The notes: generated from the sequence alone by a model not told the origin. A stretch of 35,037 nt of DNA from Streptomyces xantholiticus (GCF_014651015.1 NZ_BMWB01000037.1:18484-53520); one strand, 5' to 3'. Numbered from the stretch's first letter, positions 23,321 to 31,846 are shown. Made by a program: numbers and translations.

Positions 23321-23560
23321 GTTGTCGAGGACCCAGCCCTGGTGGATGGAGCAGCGGCGCTGGCCGTTCGCGAGCTGCGGCACGGTGCCGGCCGCGCGCA
23401 GCTCGTCGGACAGGCGCCAGGGGCCGGCGGCGTCGATGCGGCGCGGCGTGCGGGAGTCGTCGAGGACCAGGACGCCGTCGGTGTCGCTCTTGCCGCCCCG
23501 GCAGACCTGGACCAGGCGCACCGAGCCGGTGCGCAGCAGCGGCAGGACGAGGCGGAAGCC
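23290..23560 (-). pseudogene. Fragment of an unknown minus-strand gene
   Basis: The leftward reading FRLVLPLLRTGSVRLVQVCR, GGKSDTDGVLVLDDSRTPRR, WRLSDELRAAGTVPQLANGQ, IHQGWVLDNWATAEF looks like a real protein, but no start is seen and it breaks into the remnant described at 22684-23320. Family not recognised. Confidence 0.4.
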
Positions 23561-23695
23561 TCAGCTATTTGCGCTTTTCTGACCTGCAGTGATGTGGTCC
23601 GGCTGACGTGCTGAGCATGAACAAGACTGTTTCTTCAGGAATCTTTGCCGCACTCTTGGCAGGCCTCAGAACAGCAACAAAAAGGGCAGGCATCG

Positions 23696-26140
23696 GTGAC
23701 ACCACAAGACCGGGCGCTCCGTAGCGAGATCAAGCGCGAGCAGGAATACGTGTCGGTGCTCTACCGGCGCGTCGACGGGCTGCGGGAGGAAACGACGGTG
23801 CGGCTGGCCGAGGTGCTACGAGGGAGCGGGGGGACGCCGCAGGCCCGTACCGAGCGGGACGCCGCATACGGTCGGTTGTCCGATCAGCTGGCCCGTTTGG
23901 ATGCGGCGGAGAACGGGCTGTGTTTCGGGCGTCTGGATCTGCGCGGCGGCGGGCTGCATTACATCGGCCGGGTCGGGCTGCCGGCGGAGTCGGCCGAGGG
24001 CGATCCGTTGCTGGTGGACTGGCGTGCCCCGGCCGCCCGGCCCTTCTATGTGGCGACCGCCGCCGCCCCTTTGGGCGTACACCGGCGGCGCCACATCGTG
24101 ACCCGCGGGAGACGGGTGGTGGAGCTGGATGATGAGGTTCTCGATGGGGAAGCGGACGTCGGCGGGGAAGGTCTGGCTGGTGAGGCTGCACTGCTGGCGG
24201 CGGTGAACGCCGGGCGCAGCGGACGGATGCACGACATCGTCGCGACCCTCCAGGCCGAGCAAGACGCCATCATCCGCTCCGACCACCGAGGGGTGCTGGT
24301 GGTGCAGGGCGGGCCCGGCACCGGCAAGACCGCTGTCGCTCTGCACCGCGCCGCCTACCTGCTCTACAACCGACCGCGCCTTGCGGCACAGGGTGTGCTG
24401 GTCGTCGGCCCGACCGCCACCTTCCTCACCTACATCGGGCAGGTGCTGCCCGGACTGGGCGAGAGCAGCGTGCTGCTTTCGACGGTCGCTGAGCTGTTCC
24501 CCGGCGTTACCGCGGAACGTGCGGAGTCGGCAGCCGCGGCTGAGGTCAAGGGCAGGGCGGTGATGGCCGAGGTGATCGCCGAGGCCGTGCGAGCCAAACA
24601 GGTGCCGCACGGCACCGACCTCCTCATCGGATTCGACACCGGCACCCTGCGCCTGGGCCGGGACACCTGCGTGCGGGCGGCCGAGCGAGCCCGCGCCACC
24701 GGCCTGCCGCACAACCAGGCGCGGCAGGTCTTTGCCCGCGAGATCACCGGCCATCTCGCCCGAAGCCTCGCCGAACAGACCCGGCAGCTCGCCGACCGCC
24801 TGGAGGACGAGATCGCCGACGTACTGGCCGAAGCGGATGTCGACCGCGCCGTCCAGAGCGACCTGGCGAGCCTGGAGGTCGCACTGGAGAACACCACTGC
24901 GACGGGAGTACGAGACGTCCTGGACGGGGCAGACATCAAGGACCTGCACCGCGAGCTGAGCACCGACCCGGGTGTGCGGGTGGCGCTCGACGCGCTGTGG
25001 CCCCAACTGACACCGCAGCGGCTGCTGGAGGAGTTGTTCGCCGACCCTGCCCGGCTCGCCCGAACCGCCCCCCGGCTGAGCGACGCCGAACGGTCCTTGC
25101 TGGTGCGAGCGCCCGGTGGCTGGAGCCCGGCCGATGTGCCGCTGCTGGATGAGGCCGCAGAGTTGTTAGGCATCGACGAACATGGCACCCGGGCGCAGTC
25201 AGCGCGGTGGCGCGCCCAGGAGGTTGCCTACGCCCAGGGAGTTCTGGATATCGCCGCCGGCTCCCAGTCCGCCGCGGATGGCGCAACGGGTGAGGTGCTG
25301 ACGGCTGGTGACCTCCTCGATGCGGACCGACTCGCGGAACGTCACCGGCAGGTGGACCACGCCACGGTTGCCGAACGGGCTGCCGCCGACCGCGCCTGGA
25401 CCTTCGGGCACGTGATCGTGGACGAGGCCCAGGAACTGTCGCAGATGGCCTGGCGCCTGCTGATGCGCCGCTGTCCCAGCCGCTCGATGACCGTCGTCGG
25501 TGACGTGGCACAGACCAGCGACGCGGCCGGCACCACTTCCTGGGACCGGGTACTCCACCCCTACGTCGGTACCCGGTGGCGCCTGACCCGGCTGTCCGTC
25601 AACTACCGGACACCCGCCGAGATCATGGACGCCACCACTGACCTCCTTACCGAACTCGACCCCGGCACAGAACCACCCACCTCCGTACGCAAGACCGGCA
25701 TGCCCCCCTGGCGTTTGGGCACCCCAGCACAGGCACTGCCCACTGTGCTGGCCGAACACGCCCGGCGGGAAGTCTCAGTGCTGGGCGACGGACGACTCGC
25801 GGTGATCGTCCCCGATGCCCGGACCGCCGAACTGGCCGCCGCGGTCGCCTCCGCTCTCCCCGAAGCGACATCCGGCCCACACCCCGACCTGACCGCCCGA
25901 GCAGTGGTGCTGGGCGTCGGACAGACCAAGGGCCTGGAATTCGACTCGGTAATCATCGCCGACCCCGCGGGGATCCTGACCGCCTCACCGCGCGGGCGAA
26001 ACGACCTGTATGTGGCGATGACCCGCGCCACCCAGCGACTCGGCATCCTGCACACCGGCATGCCGCCCACCGAAATCGTCCGCACCACGCACGAACTGGC
26101 GCCTGAGTCACGCACCATGACCAGACCTGCCAGTCTGTAG
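23696..26140 (+). CDS. HelD-family RNA polymerase-associated DNA helicase/ATPase
   Basis: An 814-residue superfamily 1 (UvrD-like) ATPase of the HelD type. HelD proteins bind RNA polymerase, release it from DNA and recycle it; some actinobacterial relatives (HelR) give rifamycin tolerance. The N-terminal coiled coil (residues 1-75) leads into FGRLDL, YIGRVGL and LLVDWRAPAARPFY, a HelD signature. Walker A is GGPGTGKT (205-212). Motif II appears as IVDEAQELSQMAW, motif III as VVGDVAQTS, then LSVNYRTPAEIM, TKGLEFDSVI and LYVAMTRATQRLGIL. I chose GTG 23696 since TPQDRALRSEIKREQEYV is the usual beginning; the in-frame ATG at 23645 is possible. No rifamycin-associated element is seen upstream. It stands alone. 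Confidence 0.93.
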   Translation: MTPQDRALRSEIKREQEYVSVLYRRVDGLREETTVRLAEVLRGSGGTPQARTERDAAYGRLSDQLARLDAAENGLCFGRLDLRGGGLHYIGRVGLPAESAEGDPLLVDWRAPAARPFYVATAAAPLGVHRRRHIVTRGRRVVELDDEVLDGEADVGGEGLAGEAALLAAVNAGRSGRMHDIVATLQAEQDAIIRSDHRGVLVVQGGPGTGKTAVALHRAAYLLYNRPRLAAQGVLVVGPTATFLTYIGQVLPGLGESSVLLSTVAELFPGVTAERAESAAAAEVKGRAVMAEVIAEAVRAKQVPHGTDLLIGFDTGTLRLGRDTCVRAAERARATGLPHNQARQVFAREITGHLARSLAEQTRQLADRLEDEIADVLAEADVDRAVQSDLASLEVALENTTATGVRDVLDGADIKDLHRELSTDPGVRVALDALWPQLTPQRLLEELFADPARLARTAPRLSDAERSLLVRAPGGWSPADVPLLDEAAELLGIDEHGTRAQSARWRAQEVAYAQGVLDIAAGSQSAADGATGEVLTAGDLLDADRLAERHRQVDHATVAERAAADRAWTFGHVIVDEAQELSQMAWRLLMRRCPSRSMTVVGDVAQTSDAAGTTSWDRVLHPYVGTRWRLTRLSVNYRTPAEIMDATTDLLTELDPGTEPPTSVRKTGMPPWRLGTPAQALPTVLAEHARREVSVLGDGRLAVIVPDARTAELAAAVASALPEATSGPHPDLTARAVVLGVGQTKGLEFDSVIIADPAGILTASPRGRNDLYVAMTRATQRLGILHTGMPPTEIVRTTHELAPESRTMTRPASL

Positions 26141-26458
26141 ATCGTCCACAACCTCAGCGAAGCGGCATCATTCCGCAACATCCGATAGCCGCACTTACCA
26201 ATATTGAGGTAGTCGAGTGAGTCGACGAATCAGGTTGGCGAGGGTGTCCCTGCGGAGCTCGCGGTGTTCCTCCGGGGTGCTGTCGACGGCCGCCCGGTGA
26301 AGATCGCTCCTTCAGTCTGCGGAGGTTGCAGTGGCCGGGTGTTCTTCGTGCTGGTCAACGCGTCCGGGGCGGAGCGGGAGTGTTCTGGCTGCGGCAGCCG
26401 TGCGTTCGGAGCCAGCTCCGTTCGTGGCAGGATGACGTCATGTTGATCAGAAAGGGCG
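26141..26458. other. Gap with a possible zinc-ribbon fragment
   Basis: No solid gene. A plus-strand frame within 26264-26446 contains CGGCSGRVFFVLVNA and then ECSGCG, a CxxC...CxxC pair as in zinc ribbons, but it ends soon after and has no clear start; it may be a gene remnant. Confidence 0.35.
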
Positions 26459-26881
26459 ATGCCGCGTAGGCGCCCGAAGGTCGTCCGCGCTGAGCGATGG
26501 CGGCCTCGCAGACCTGTTGTAGTTCGGCAGATCCGTGGCGTTTCGGCGAGGACGCGTGCGGCTGTCCGCCGTGTCGAAGATGAGCGGATGTGGGCTGACG
26601 CAGTTGCGGACGCACTCGCCCGTTTCGAGTGGGCGTTCAAGCAACCCGGCCGTTATCTGAACGCGTCCCAGGTCTGGCAGCCCGGACTGGAGGTGGAGTA
26701 TGCCCGCGACGATCTGGAGGAGGCCATGCTTCACCTCCCTCGCGGTGCCCGGCGTGATATCGGCCGACAGATTGCCCGCATCGACGACGAGTTCGAGCGT
26801 CGCACTCTGCCGCCGGACCCTGGTCCAGTGAGCGAACGGACGGTGGGCGGCTGGTGGTGGTCAAGGATCCGCGAGCGCTGA
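26459..26881 (+). CDS. Hypothetical protein, 140 residues
   Basis: Not recognised. The first third is very basic (MPRRRPKVVRAERWRPRR). The middle and end are predicted mostly helical and acidic-basic mixed (MWADAVADALARFEWAFKQ, LHLPRGARRDIGRQIARIDD). The ATG at 26459 has AAAGG 4 nt upstream; a start at the internal Met of MWADAV is an alternative that would drop the basic part. It is a single gene, with no partner nearby. Confidence 0.6.
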   Translation: MPRRRPKVVRAERWRPRRPVVVRQIRGVSARTRAAVRRVEDERMWADAVADALARFEWAFKQPGRYLNASQVWQPGLEVEYARDDLEEAMLHLPRGARRDIGRQIARIDDEFERRTLPPDPGPVSERTVGGWWWSRIRER

Positions 26882-27184
26882 ACCGAAGAGCATGACCGGG
26901 CGGCGTGCCGCACGTTGATGCTTCGAGTGCGCGCGTCCGTCCTCGACTCGGCCGACGCACCACAGCGGCTGACCGGCGAATGCCTCACCATGCCGACTTC
27001 ACTACCCGAGCTGATCCCTGCGGAACAACGGGTTGAGCTTCGACGCTGCGTTGGGTGATCCGCCGGCTTGTCAGTCAAGCCAAACGATGTAGTGACGTAC
27101 AGGCGCCGTCCGGACCGATTGATCCAGTAGACGGTGCTGAGCTGGCCGACGGACGCGACGTCTTCGCCTTCGGGGTCCCGGCTG
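26882..27184. other. Gap left of the IS256 fragment
   Basis: No gene I can support. A minus-strand stretch near 27065-27215 (DVASVGQLSTVYWINRSG, RLYVTTSFGLTD) reads like a protein piece but has no start and runs into the IS fragment. Confidence 0.4.
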
Positions 27185-27586
27185 TCCCAGGCCGGGAAGG
27201 ACCACAACGCCGAGGACCGCCGACACTCCGAGCAGGCGATCGTGGCGTTCGCCAAGACCTATGGCGCAAAGTTCCCCAAGGCCGTTGCGAAGATCACCGA
27301 CGACCGCGAGGAGCTGCTGGTCTTCTACGACTTCCCCGCCGAACACTGGATCCATCTGCGAACGACAAACCCCATCGAATCAAGCTTCTGGAGGGTCAGG
27401 CTCCGGACGAAGGTCACCCGCGGCGCCGGCAGCCCGGCCGCCGCCCTCACTGTTCAAGCTCGTCGAGTCCGCTCAGGAACGCTGGCGGGCCATCAAAGGG
27501 GCGCACCTCGTGGCGCTGTTCCGTTCCGGCGCGCCCCGTTCGAAGAGGGCGCCCTGATCGAGCGGAAGGAGGTCACTGCAGCCTGA
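27185..27586 (+). pseudogene. IS256-family (mutator) transposase, C-terminal fragment
   Basis: EQAIVAFAKTYGAKFPKAVA, KITDDREELLVFYDFPAEHW, IHLRTTNPIESSF and RLRTKVTRGAGSPAAAL are the C-terminal signature of IS256 transposases, including the catalytic-region NPIES. The frame then shifts near 27450 (FKLVESAQERWRAIKGAHLV) and again near 27530 (FEEGALIERKEVTAA, stop). The N-terminal half is absent. Confidence 0.8.
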
Positions 27587-27641
27587 TCAAGCATGCAATC
27601 GTCATCCGACAAGACTCCCCCGATTCCCAACCGGCTTGATG

Positions 27642-27659
27642 TATTCCGATATAGGAATA
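27642..27659. promoter_or_regulatory. Operator-like inverted repeat before the ArsR-type gene
   Basis: TATTCC and GGAATA flank GATATA and end at the first base of the start codon. ArsR-family repressors autoregulate through such AT-rich palindromes overlapping the promoter. The position implies a leaderless or nearly leaderless transcript or a site overlapping the start. Confidence 0.5.
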
Positions 27660-28012
27660 TGATGGCTGCCATGGCACGAGCAGCAACGACGTCGGACGCG
27701 TTCAACGCGATCGCCGAGCCGCAGCGCCGGGACATCCTGGCGCTGCTGCGGGCGGGTGAGCGGCCGGTGACCGACCTGGCCCAGGAGCTGGGGATGAGCC
27801 AGCCGCGGGCGTCCAAACACCTGCGGGTGCTTCGGGAGGTGGGGCTGGTGCGGGTCCGCGGGGCGGGCAAGCAGCGCCTCTACGGCCTGGACGCCCGCGG
27901 GCTGCGGCCGGTCCACGAGTGGGTCGGCGGATTCGAGCGGTTCTGGAACGAGAGTTTCGACCGGCTGGACACCTACGTGCAGGACCTCAAGCAGACACAG
28001 CAGGAGGAATGA
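27659..28012 (+). CDS. ArsR-family transcriptional regulator
   Basis: About 117 residues from ATG 27659 (ATG 27662 and 27671 are alternatives). It is a winged helix: FNAIAEPQRRDILALLRAGE, then TDLAQELGMSQPRASKHLRV as the recognition helix, and VGLVRVRGAGKQRLYGLD as the wing. No metal-binding Cys motif (ELCVCDL type) is seen, so it is one of the non-metal ArsR regulators that accompany SRPBCC proteins. It is the first gene of a three-gene operon; the next gene starts 4 nt after its stop. Confidence 0.9.
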   Translation: MMAAMARAATTSDAFNAIAEPQRRDILALLRAGERPVTDLAQELGMSQPRASKHLRVLREVGLVRVRGAGKQRLYGLDARGLRPVHEWVGGFERFWNESFDRLDTYVQDLKQTQQEE

Positions 28013-28015
28013 CCG

Positions 28016-28522
28016 ATGGCAGGAGCAAGGCAACAAGCGCGGGCGGAGCCGGCGACGGCCGACCGGGAGATCGTGATCTCCCGGGTCATCGACGCCCCGC
28101 GGGAGCTGGTGTTCGAGGCGTTCACCGAAGTCCCGCACCTGTCGCGGTGGTGGGGTCCGGAGGGGTTCACCACCACCACGCGGTCCTTCGAGTTCCGCGA
28201 GGGCGGGGAGTGGGACTTCGTGCTGCACGGGCCGGACGGGACCGACTACTCGGAGTGGATCCGCTGGCTGCGGATCGCCCCGCCGGAGCGGATCGCGCTG
28301 CTGCACGGTGAGTCCCGCGACGACCCGAACGCCTTCGAGTCGGTCCTGACCTTCGCGCCGGACGGCGCGGCGACCCGGATCGTGATGCGCACGGTGTTCC
28401 CCACCAAGGAACTGCGCGACGAGGCGGTCGAGAAGTACCACGCGATCGAGGGCGGCCAGCAGACCCTGAGCAGTCTGGCGGCCTACGTCACCGACCCCAC
28501 GCGGAAGGGGGCGGAGGGCTGA
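28016..28522 (+). CDS. SRPBCC (AHSA1/START-like) domain protein
   Basis: A 168-residue single-domain protein with the AHSA1 pattern: IVISRVIDAPRELVFEAFTE, HLSRWWGPEGFTTTTRSFEF, GGEWDFVLHGPDGTDYSEWI, and ESVLTFAPDG with the C-terminal helix EKYHAIEGGQQTLSSLAAYV. The fold forms a hydrophobic cavity for small molecules; this subgroup commonly pairs with ArsR regulators. The ribosome site AGGAGG lies in the end of the ArsR gene. The stop overlaps the next start. Confidence 0.92.
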   Translation: MAGARQQARAEPATADREIVISRVIDAPRELVFEAFTEVPHLSRWWGPEGFTTTTRSFEFREGGEWDFVLHGPDGTDYSEWIRWLRIAPPERIALLHGESRDDPNAFESVLTFAPDGAATRIVMRTVFPTKELRDEAVEKYHAIEGGQQTLSSLAAYVTDPTRKGAEG

Positions 28523-29187
28523 TGGCCGGGAAGGTGTTCTTCAACGTGACGATGTCGCTGGACGGCTTCATCGCGCCCGAGTCCGTGCCCGTTGACGACT
28601 TCTTCGCGCCCGATAAGCGGGACGACCCGGCCGTTCAGCGCTGGATGGCGCAGTGGACGGAACTGCAGCAGTGGGCCTTCCCGCTGCGGTTCTTCCGGGA
28701 GAACCTGAAGCTCGGCGAGGGCGGCGAGGAGGGCCGCGACAACGACATCGCGCGGGAGACGTTCGAGCGCACCGGCGCGAGCGTCATGGGCAAGCGCATG
28801 TTCGACCTCGGCGAGCAGGCATGGCCGGAGGAGGCGCCCTTCCACACCCCGGTCTTCGTCGTGACGCACACCAAGCGTGACCCGTGGGAGCGGCCCGGCG
28901 GCACCACGTTCCACTTCGTCAACAACGGCATCGAGCACGCCCTCGACCAGGCCCGCGAGGCCGCCGGCGACCACGACGTCCGCATCGCCGGCGGCGGCGC
29001 CACGATCCTGGAGCACCTGAACGCCGGCCTGGTCGACGAGTTCTCGATCACGCTGTCACCGGTGCTTTTCGGCGCCGGCACCCGCCTGTTCGACGGCGTG
29101 GACGCGTCCAAAATCGCGCTGGAGCCGGTCCGTTCGGAGCCGTCGTCGCGGGTGACGCACCTGACCTACGCCGTGCACCCACGGTAG
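28522..29187 (+). CDS. RibD C-terminal / dihydrofolate reductase-like protein
   Basis: A 221-residue protein of the RibD C-terminal family: VFFNVTMSLDGFIAPE at the start, MGKRMFDLGEQAW, TPVFVVTHTKRDPW, VRIAGGGATILEHLNAGLVD and LSPVLFGAGTRLFDG. These are NADPH-dependent reductases of unknown substrate and should not be read as folate enzymes. Coupled (TGATG) to the SRPBCC gene. Its last codons abut an ISL3 fragment, so the original downstream region is lost. Confidence 0.92.
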   Translation: MAGKVFFNVTMSLDGFIAPESVPVDDFFAPDKRDDPAVQRWMAQWTELQQWAFPLRFFRENLKLGEGGEEGRDNDIARETFERTGASVMGKRMFDLGEQAWPEEAPFHTPVFVVTHTKRDPWERPGGTTFHFVNNGIEHALDQAREAAGDHDVRIAGGGATILEHLNAGLVDEFSITLSPVLFGAGTRLFDGVDASKIALEPVRSEPSSRVTHLTYAVHPR

Positions 29188-29194
29188 CCGCGCA

Positions 29195-29410
29195 GGCAGC
29201 CGGTGAAGCCGAGGGCCTTGATCTCTTCGAAGAGATGCGGCGACGGGGACGGCGGGGTCCTCTGCCCGACGTTTGCGCAGGTGCTCGCCGTAGGGATCGA
29301 CAAGACTGCCGCGATACTTGGGCACGCGGAGCATGCGCTGGCAGGTCGGCGCGGGCGTAGCGTTTGACGGTGTTCAGGGCGACTTGCAGTCGGCGGGCGC
29401 CACTGGAGCA
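29195..29410 (-). pseudogene. ISL3-family transposase fragment
   Basis: Minus-strand reading gives ARRLQVALNTVKRYARADLP, then RVPKYRGSLVDPYGEHLRKR RAEDPAVPV (two adjoining pieces), and after a frameshift near 29260 LFEEIKALGFTGCL. This is the helix-turn-helix region that precedes the DDE domain in ISL3-type transposases. Everything else is missing. Confidence 0.65.
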
Positions 29411-29589
29411 GGCCGACGGCCATGGTCGGCGCATTGCCGAGGATGCGCAGCAGCCCGAGGACGACCCGCAGAAGCTGATCACCGCGGCGTGCCTGCACGG
29501 GCTGTACGCCCAAGCTGTGCGACGACGTCGACGCCCTGGACAACGACCGACCCGCATCACGGAGATGGCGCGCAAGGTTGCCGCAGAGC

Positions 29590-29825
29590 CTCCAAGCCCT
29601 CATCAACATGGTCGCCGAGCTCCGCGAACGCCAGATCGGCTTCACCTCGCTGCACGAAAACCTCGACACCACCCCAGGCGGCCGGCTGGTCTTCCATGTC
29701 ATCGCCGCCCTGGCCGAGTTCATCCGCGAACTCAGCGTCCTCGGCAAGCACAAGGGCCTGGCCGCCGCCCCCGCCCGCGTCGGCGGGCGCCCCACCGTCG
29801 CCACCCCCGAGTCATCCGGGCAGCA
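29590..29825 (+). pseudogene. Serine recombinase (resolvase/invertase) fragment
   Basis: LINMVAELRERQIGFTSLHE, NLDTTPGGRLVFHVIAALAE, FIRELSVLGKHKGLAAAPAR and VGGRPTVATPE form the back of the catalytic domain and the linker of Tn3-type resolvases. The catalytic Ser part and the DNA-binding domain are missing; one Thr of the usual DTTTPGGR is also lost. Confidence 0.75.
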
Positions 29826-29838
29826 TGCGGAGACGGGC

Positions 29839-30213
29839 TCAGATTCCGTGCGTCGACAGGCAGAAGGGATGACCCGCCGGGTCCAGGAGCACCCGCCACA
29901 CGTCCGGCCGCGGCTGGAAGGAAGGCAGAACGGCGCCCAGGGCGAGCATCCGCTCCTGCGCGGCGTCCAGGTCCTCGACGCCCAGTTCGAGGTGGGCCTG
30001 CTTGCTGTGGGCGGGGTCAGGCCAGGCCGGCGGCCGGAAGCCGGCCTGGCGGACGAAGCCGAGCCCCGGGGCTCCCTCCCGCCCCAGCAGGACGAAGTCG
30101 TCGCTGTGGTACAGCACGGGCAGGTCCAGGGCATCGCCGTAGAAGCGGGCCAGCTCGGCCGGGTCAGGACAGTCGAGGTCGAAGGAAAGCAGACGGATCT
30201 CTGGGTTGCTCAT
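29839..30213 (-). CDS. VOC-superfamily (glyoxalase/bleomycin-resistance-like) protein
   Basis: A 124-residue protein with the two-module VOC pattern: LLSFDLDCPDPAELARFYGD, YHSDDFVLLGREG, then QAHLELGVEDLDAAQERMLA, and RVLLDPAGHPFCL near the end. Such proteins bind or modify small molecules; some bind and sequester antibiotics. Substrate unknown. ATG 30213; it is divergent from the WYL regulator with 65 bp between the starts, so the regulator probably controls it. Confidence 0.9.
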   Translation of the reverse strand: MSNPEIRLLSFDLDCPDPAELARFYGDALDLPVLYHSDDFVLLGREGAPGLGFVRQAGFRPPAWPDPAHSKQAHLELGVEDLDAAQERMLALGAVLPSFQPRPDVWRVLLDPAGHPFCLSTHGI

Positions 30214-30241
30214 GGGACCGGACCGTAGGCCATGACCCTGA

Positions 30242-30255
30242 CAGGACGCGTCCTG
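30242..30255. promoter_or_regulatory. Palindromic operator in the VOC/WYL divergent promoter
   Basis: CAGGACGCGTCCTG is a perfect 14-nt palindrome, with ATGACC to its left and GGTCAT directly to its right as a wider inverted repeat. It lies midway between the two divergent start codons, where a WYL-type repressor or activator would bind. Confidence 0.5.
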
Positions 30256-30278
30256 GTCATAGGGAACACTGGGGGATT

Positions 30279-31229
30279 GTGATCAGGACCTCCGCCCGTC
30301 TGCTGCGCTTGGTGTCGCTGTTGTCCGTGCGCCCCGAATGGACCTGCCGTGAACTGGCCGAGCGCATGGCGGTCACCGACCGCACAGTCCGCCGGGACAT
30401 CGCCCGGCTGCGGGACCTGGGCTACGGAGTCGAATCCGCGCCCGGCCCCTGGGGCGGCTACCGGCTCAGCCCCGGTGCCCGGATGCCACCGCTGGTACTG
30501 GACGACGAAGAGGCCCTGGCCGTCGCCGTCGCACTGCGCGAGGCCGCGCTCAGCGGAGTCCTCGGCACCGGGCAAGCCGCCCTCTCCGCGCTGCTCAAGC
30601 TCCGCCAGAGCCTGCCCACACACCTCGCAGACCAGCTGAACACACTGGACGGCACACTCGAACACACCCCCCGCTCCGGCGAACCGCAGATCGACACACC
30701 TCTGCTGCTGGAACTGGCGCGAGCCTGCCACAGCACACTGCGCACCACCCTCTCCTACCGGGACCACACCGGCCGGGCCTCCGTGCGAGCCGTAGACCCA
30801 TACCGCCTGGTCCACACCGGCCTGCGCTGGTACCTGGTCGCCCGGGACGTCACCAAACAGGAATGGCGCACATTCCGCGCCGACCGGGTGGTGAGCGTAC
30901 GCCCCACCACCGAACCAGCCGACCTGACCGATCCGCCCGACGCCGCAGCACTGGTCTCCCGGGGGATCGCGAGCGTCGTCTACCCCGTATACACGACGAT
31001 CCGCCTTCCGCTCCCCCTCCACCGCGCCCTGCAAGAGATTCCACCCACCATCGGCACACACAACCCTGACGGCCCCGAAGCCACCGTGGTCGAGATCGGC
31101 GGCAACAGCACCGACGGCCTCGCCGCCTACCTCCTCAGCCTGGCCACACCGCTCACCGTGCTGTCCCCGGACGAGGTACGCCAGGCGCTCATCCGCCACG
31201 CCCACGCTCTCCTGACAGCCAACCGCTGA
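30279..31229 (+). CDS. WYL-domain transcriptional regulator (YafY type)
   Basis: A 316-residue regulator. The N-terminal HTH_11 is RLLRLVSLLSVRPEWTCREL and VTDRTVRRDIARLRDLGY. The central WYL domain includes LSYRDHTGRASVRAVDPYRL and HTGLRWYLVARDVTKQEWRT, followed by a WCX-type C-terminal domain (RLPLPLHRALQEIPPTIGTH). WYL domains sense ligands such as nucleotides or small molecules. GTG 30279 begins VIRTSARLL, the usual start; a longer frame runs upstream only because it lacks stops. Confidence 0.92.
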   Translation: MIRTSARLLRLVSLLSVRPEWTCRELAERMAVTDRTVRRDIARLRDLGYGVESAPGPWGGYRLSPGARMPPLVLDDEEALAVAVALREAALSGVLGTGQAALSALLKLRQSLPTHLADQLNTLDGTLEHTPRSGEPQIDTPLLLELARACHSTLRTTLSYRDHTGRASVRAVDPYRLVHTGLRWYLVARDVTKQEWRTFRADRVVSVRPTTEPADLTDPPDAAALVSRGIASVVYPVYTTIRLPLPLHRALQEIPPTIGTHNPDGPEATVVEIGGNSTDGLAAYLLSLATPLTVLSPDEVRQALIRHAHALLTANR

Positions 31230-31339
31230 CAGCGACGAACATCAAGGCGAAAGAGACGGAGAGACTTCACCGCGAGTCACCTTGAAACGCTGCAGTCAGT
31301 AACAGCTGTACCGGTGTTCCCCAAGACCAGGCAGCCGCC

Positions 31340-31846
31340 TCACCCATACGACGCGAGGGCTCCGCAAGAGGGCCCAACCTGCTGCTGTGCGCTCGCGCCG
31401 GCCAGCGCCTGCCGATACCGCCGCATCTCCTGCTCTGCTTCCGCCCGCCCGTCGACCGCGCACGCCACCAGGAAGGGAGCTCCGCTCTCCCCGCCCTCGA
31501 CCGCGAACCCACCGTCGGCACCGCCGAACTCCCTGCGCCCGGTCTTCCACAGCACGTTGCGGATCTCCTCGGCGTTCCGGTCCCGAACCGTCCACAACGG
31601 GCAGGAACCCCGCCCGTACCCGAACTACGGCCCGCTGCCTTCACGTTCAGCGATTCCCATACCCGCCGGCGCAGGTACCGGAGCGGACAGCCGTCCGGCC
31701 GTCGCTGCACCCAAGACCGCTCCGACCACCGAGAGCGGCAGGACGCCCTCCCACCCAAGGAGACGCATCCCAGCGGCGCCCTCAGTACGTACCTGCAACC
31801 CGGTGATGGTGGTCTCAGACCATCCACGGCCCTCGTCGCACGCCAT
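31340..31846 (-). pseudogene. Membrane-anchored protein gene with an in-frame TAG
   Basis: One minus-strand frame holds two natural-looking parts separated by a TAG at 31625-31627. The first has a hydrophobic segment (EGVLPLSVVGAVLGAATAG). The second reads LWTVRDRNAEEIRNVLWKTG, REFGGADGGFAVEGG, APFLVACAVDGRAEAEQEMR. As both parts are in the same frame with no other stop between them, a nonsense mutation of a single gene is the simplest reading. Family not recognised. Confidence 0.5.

Noticed and set aside
23576..23695. Rifamycin-associated element before the HelD gene
   Set aside because: I looked for the GC-rich palindrome known upstream of rifamycin-response genes and did not see it, so I do not call the gene helR.
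28522..29187. Reading the RibD-like protein as a true dihydrofolate reductase (antifolate resistance)
   Set aside because: The motifs are those of the RibD C-terminal family of unknown reductases; the folate-binding signature of FolA is not seen.
29364..30278. Upstream extension of the WYL regulator frame (over 300 codons)
   Set aside because: It runs through resolvase debris and antisense to the VOC gene, with an R/P-rich shadow composition. The family begins at GTG 30279.
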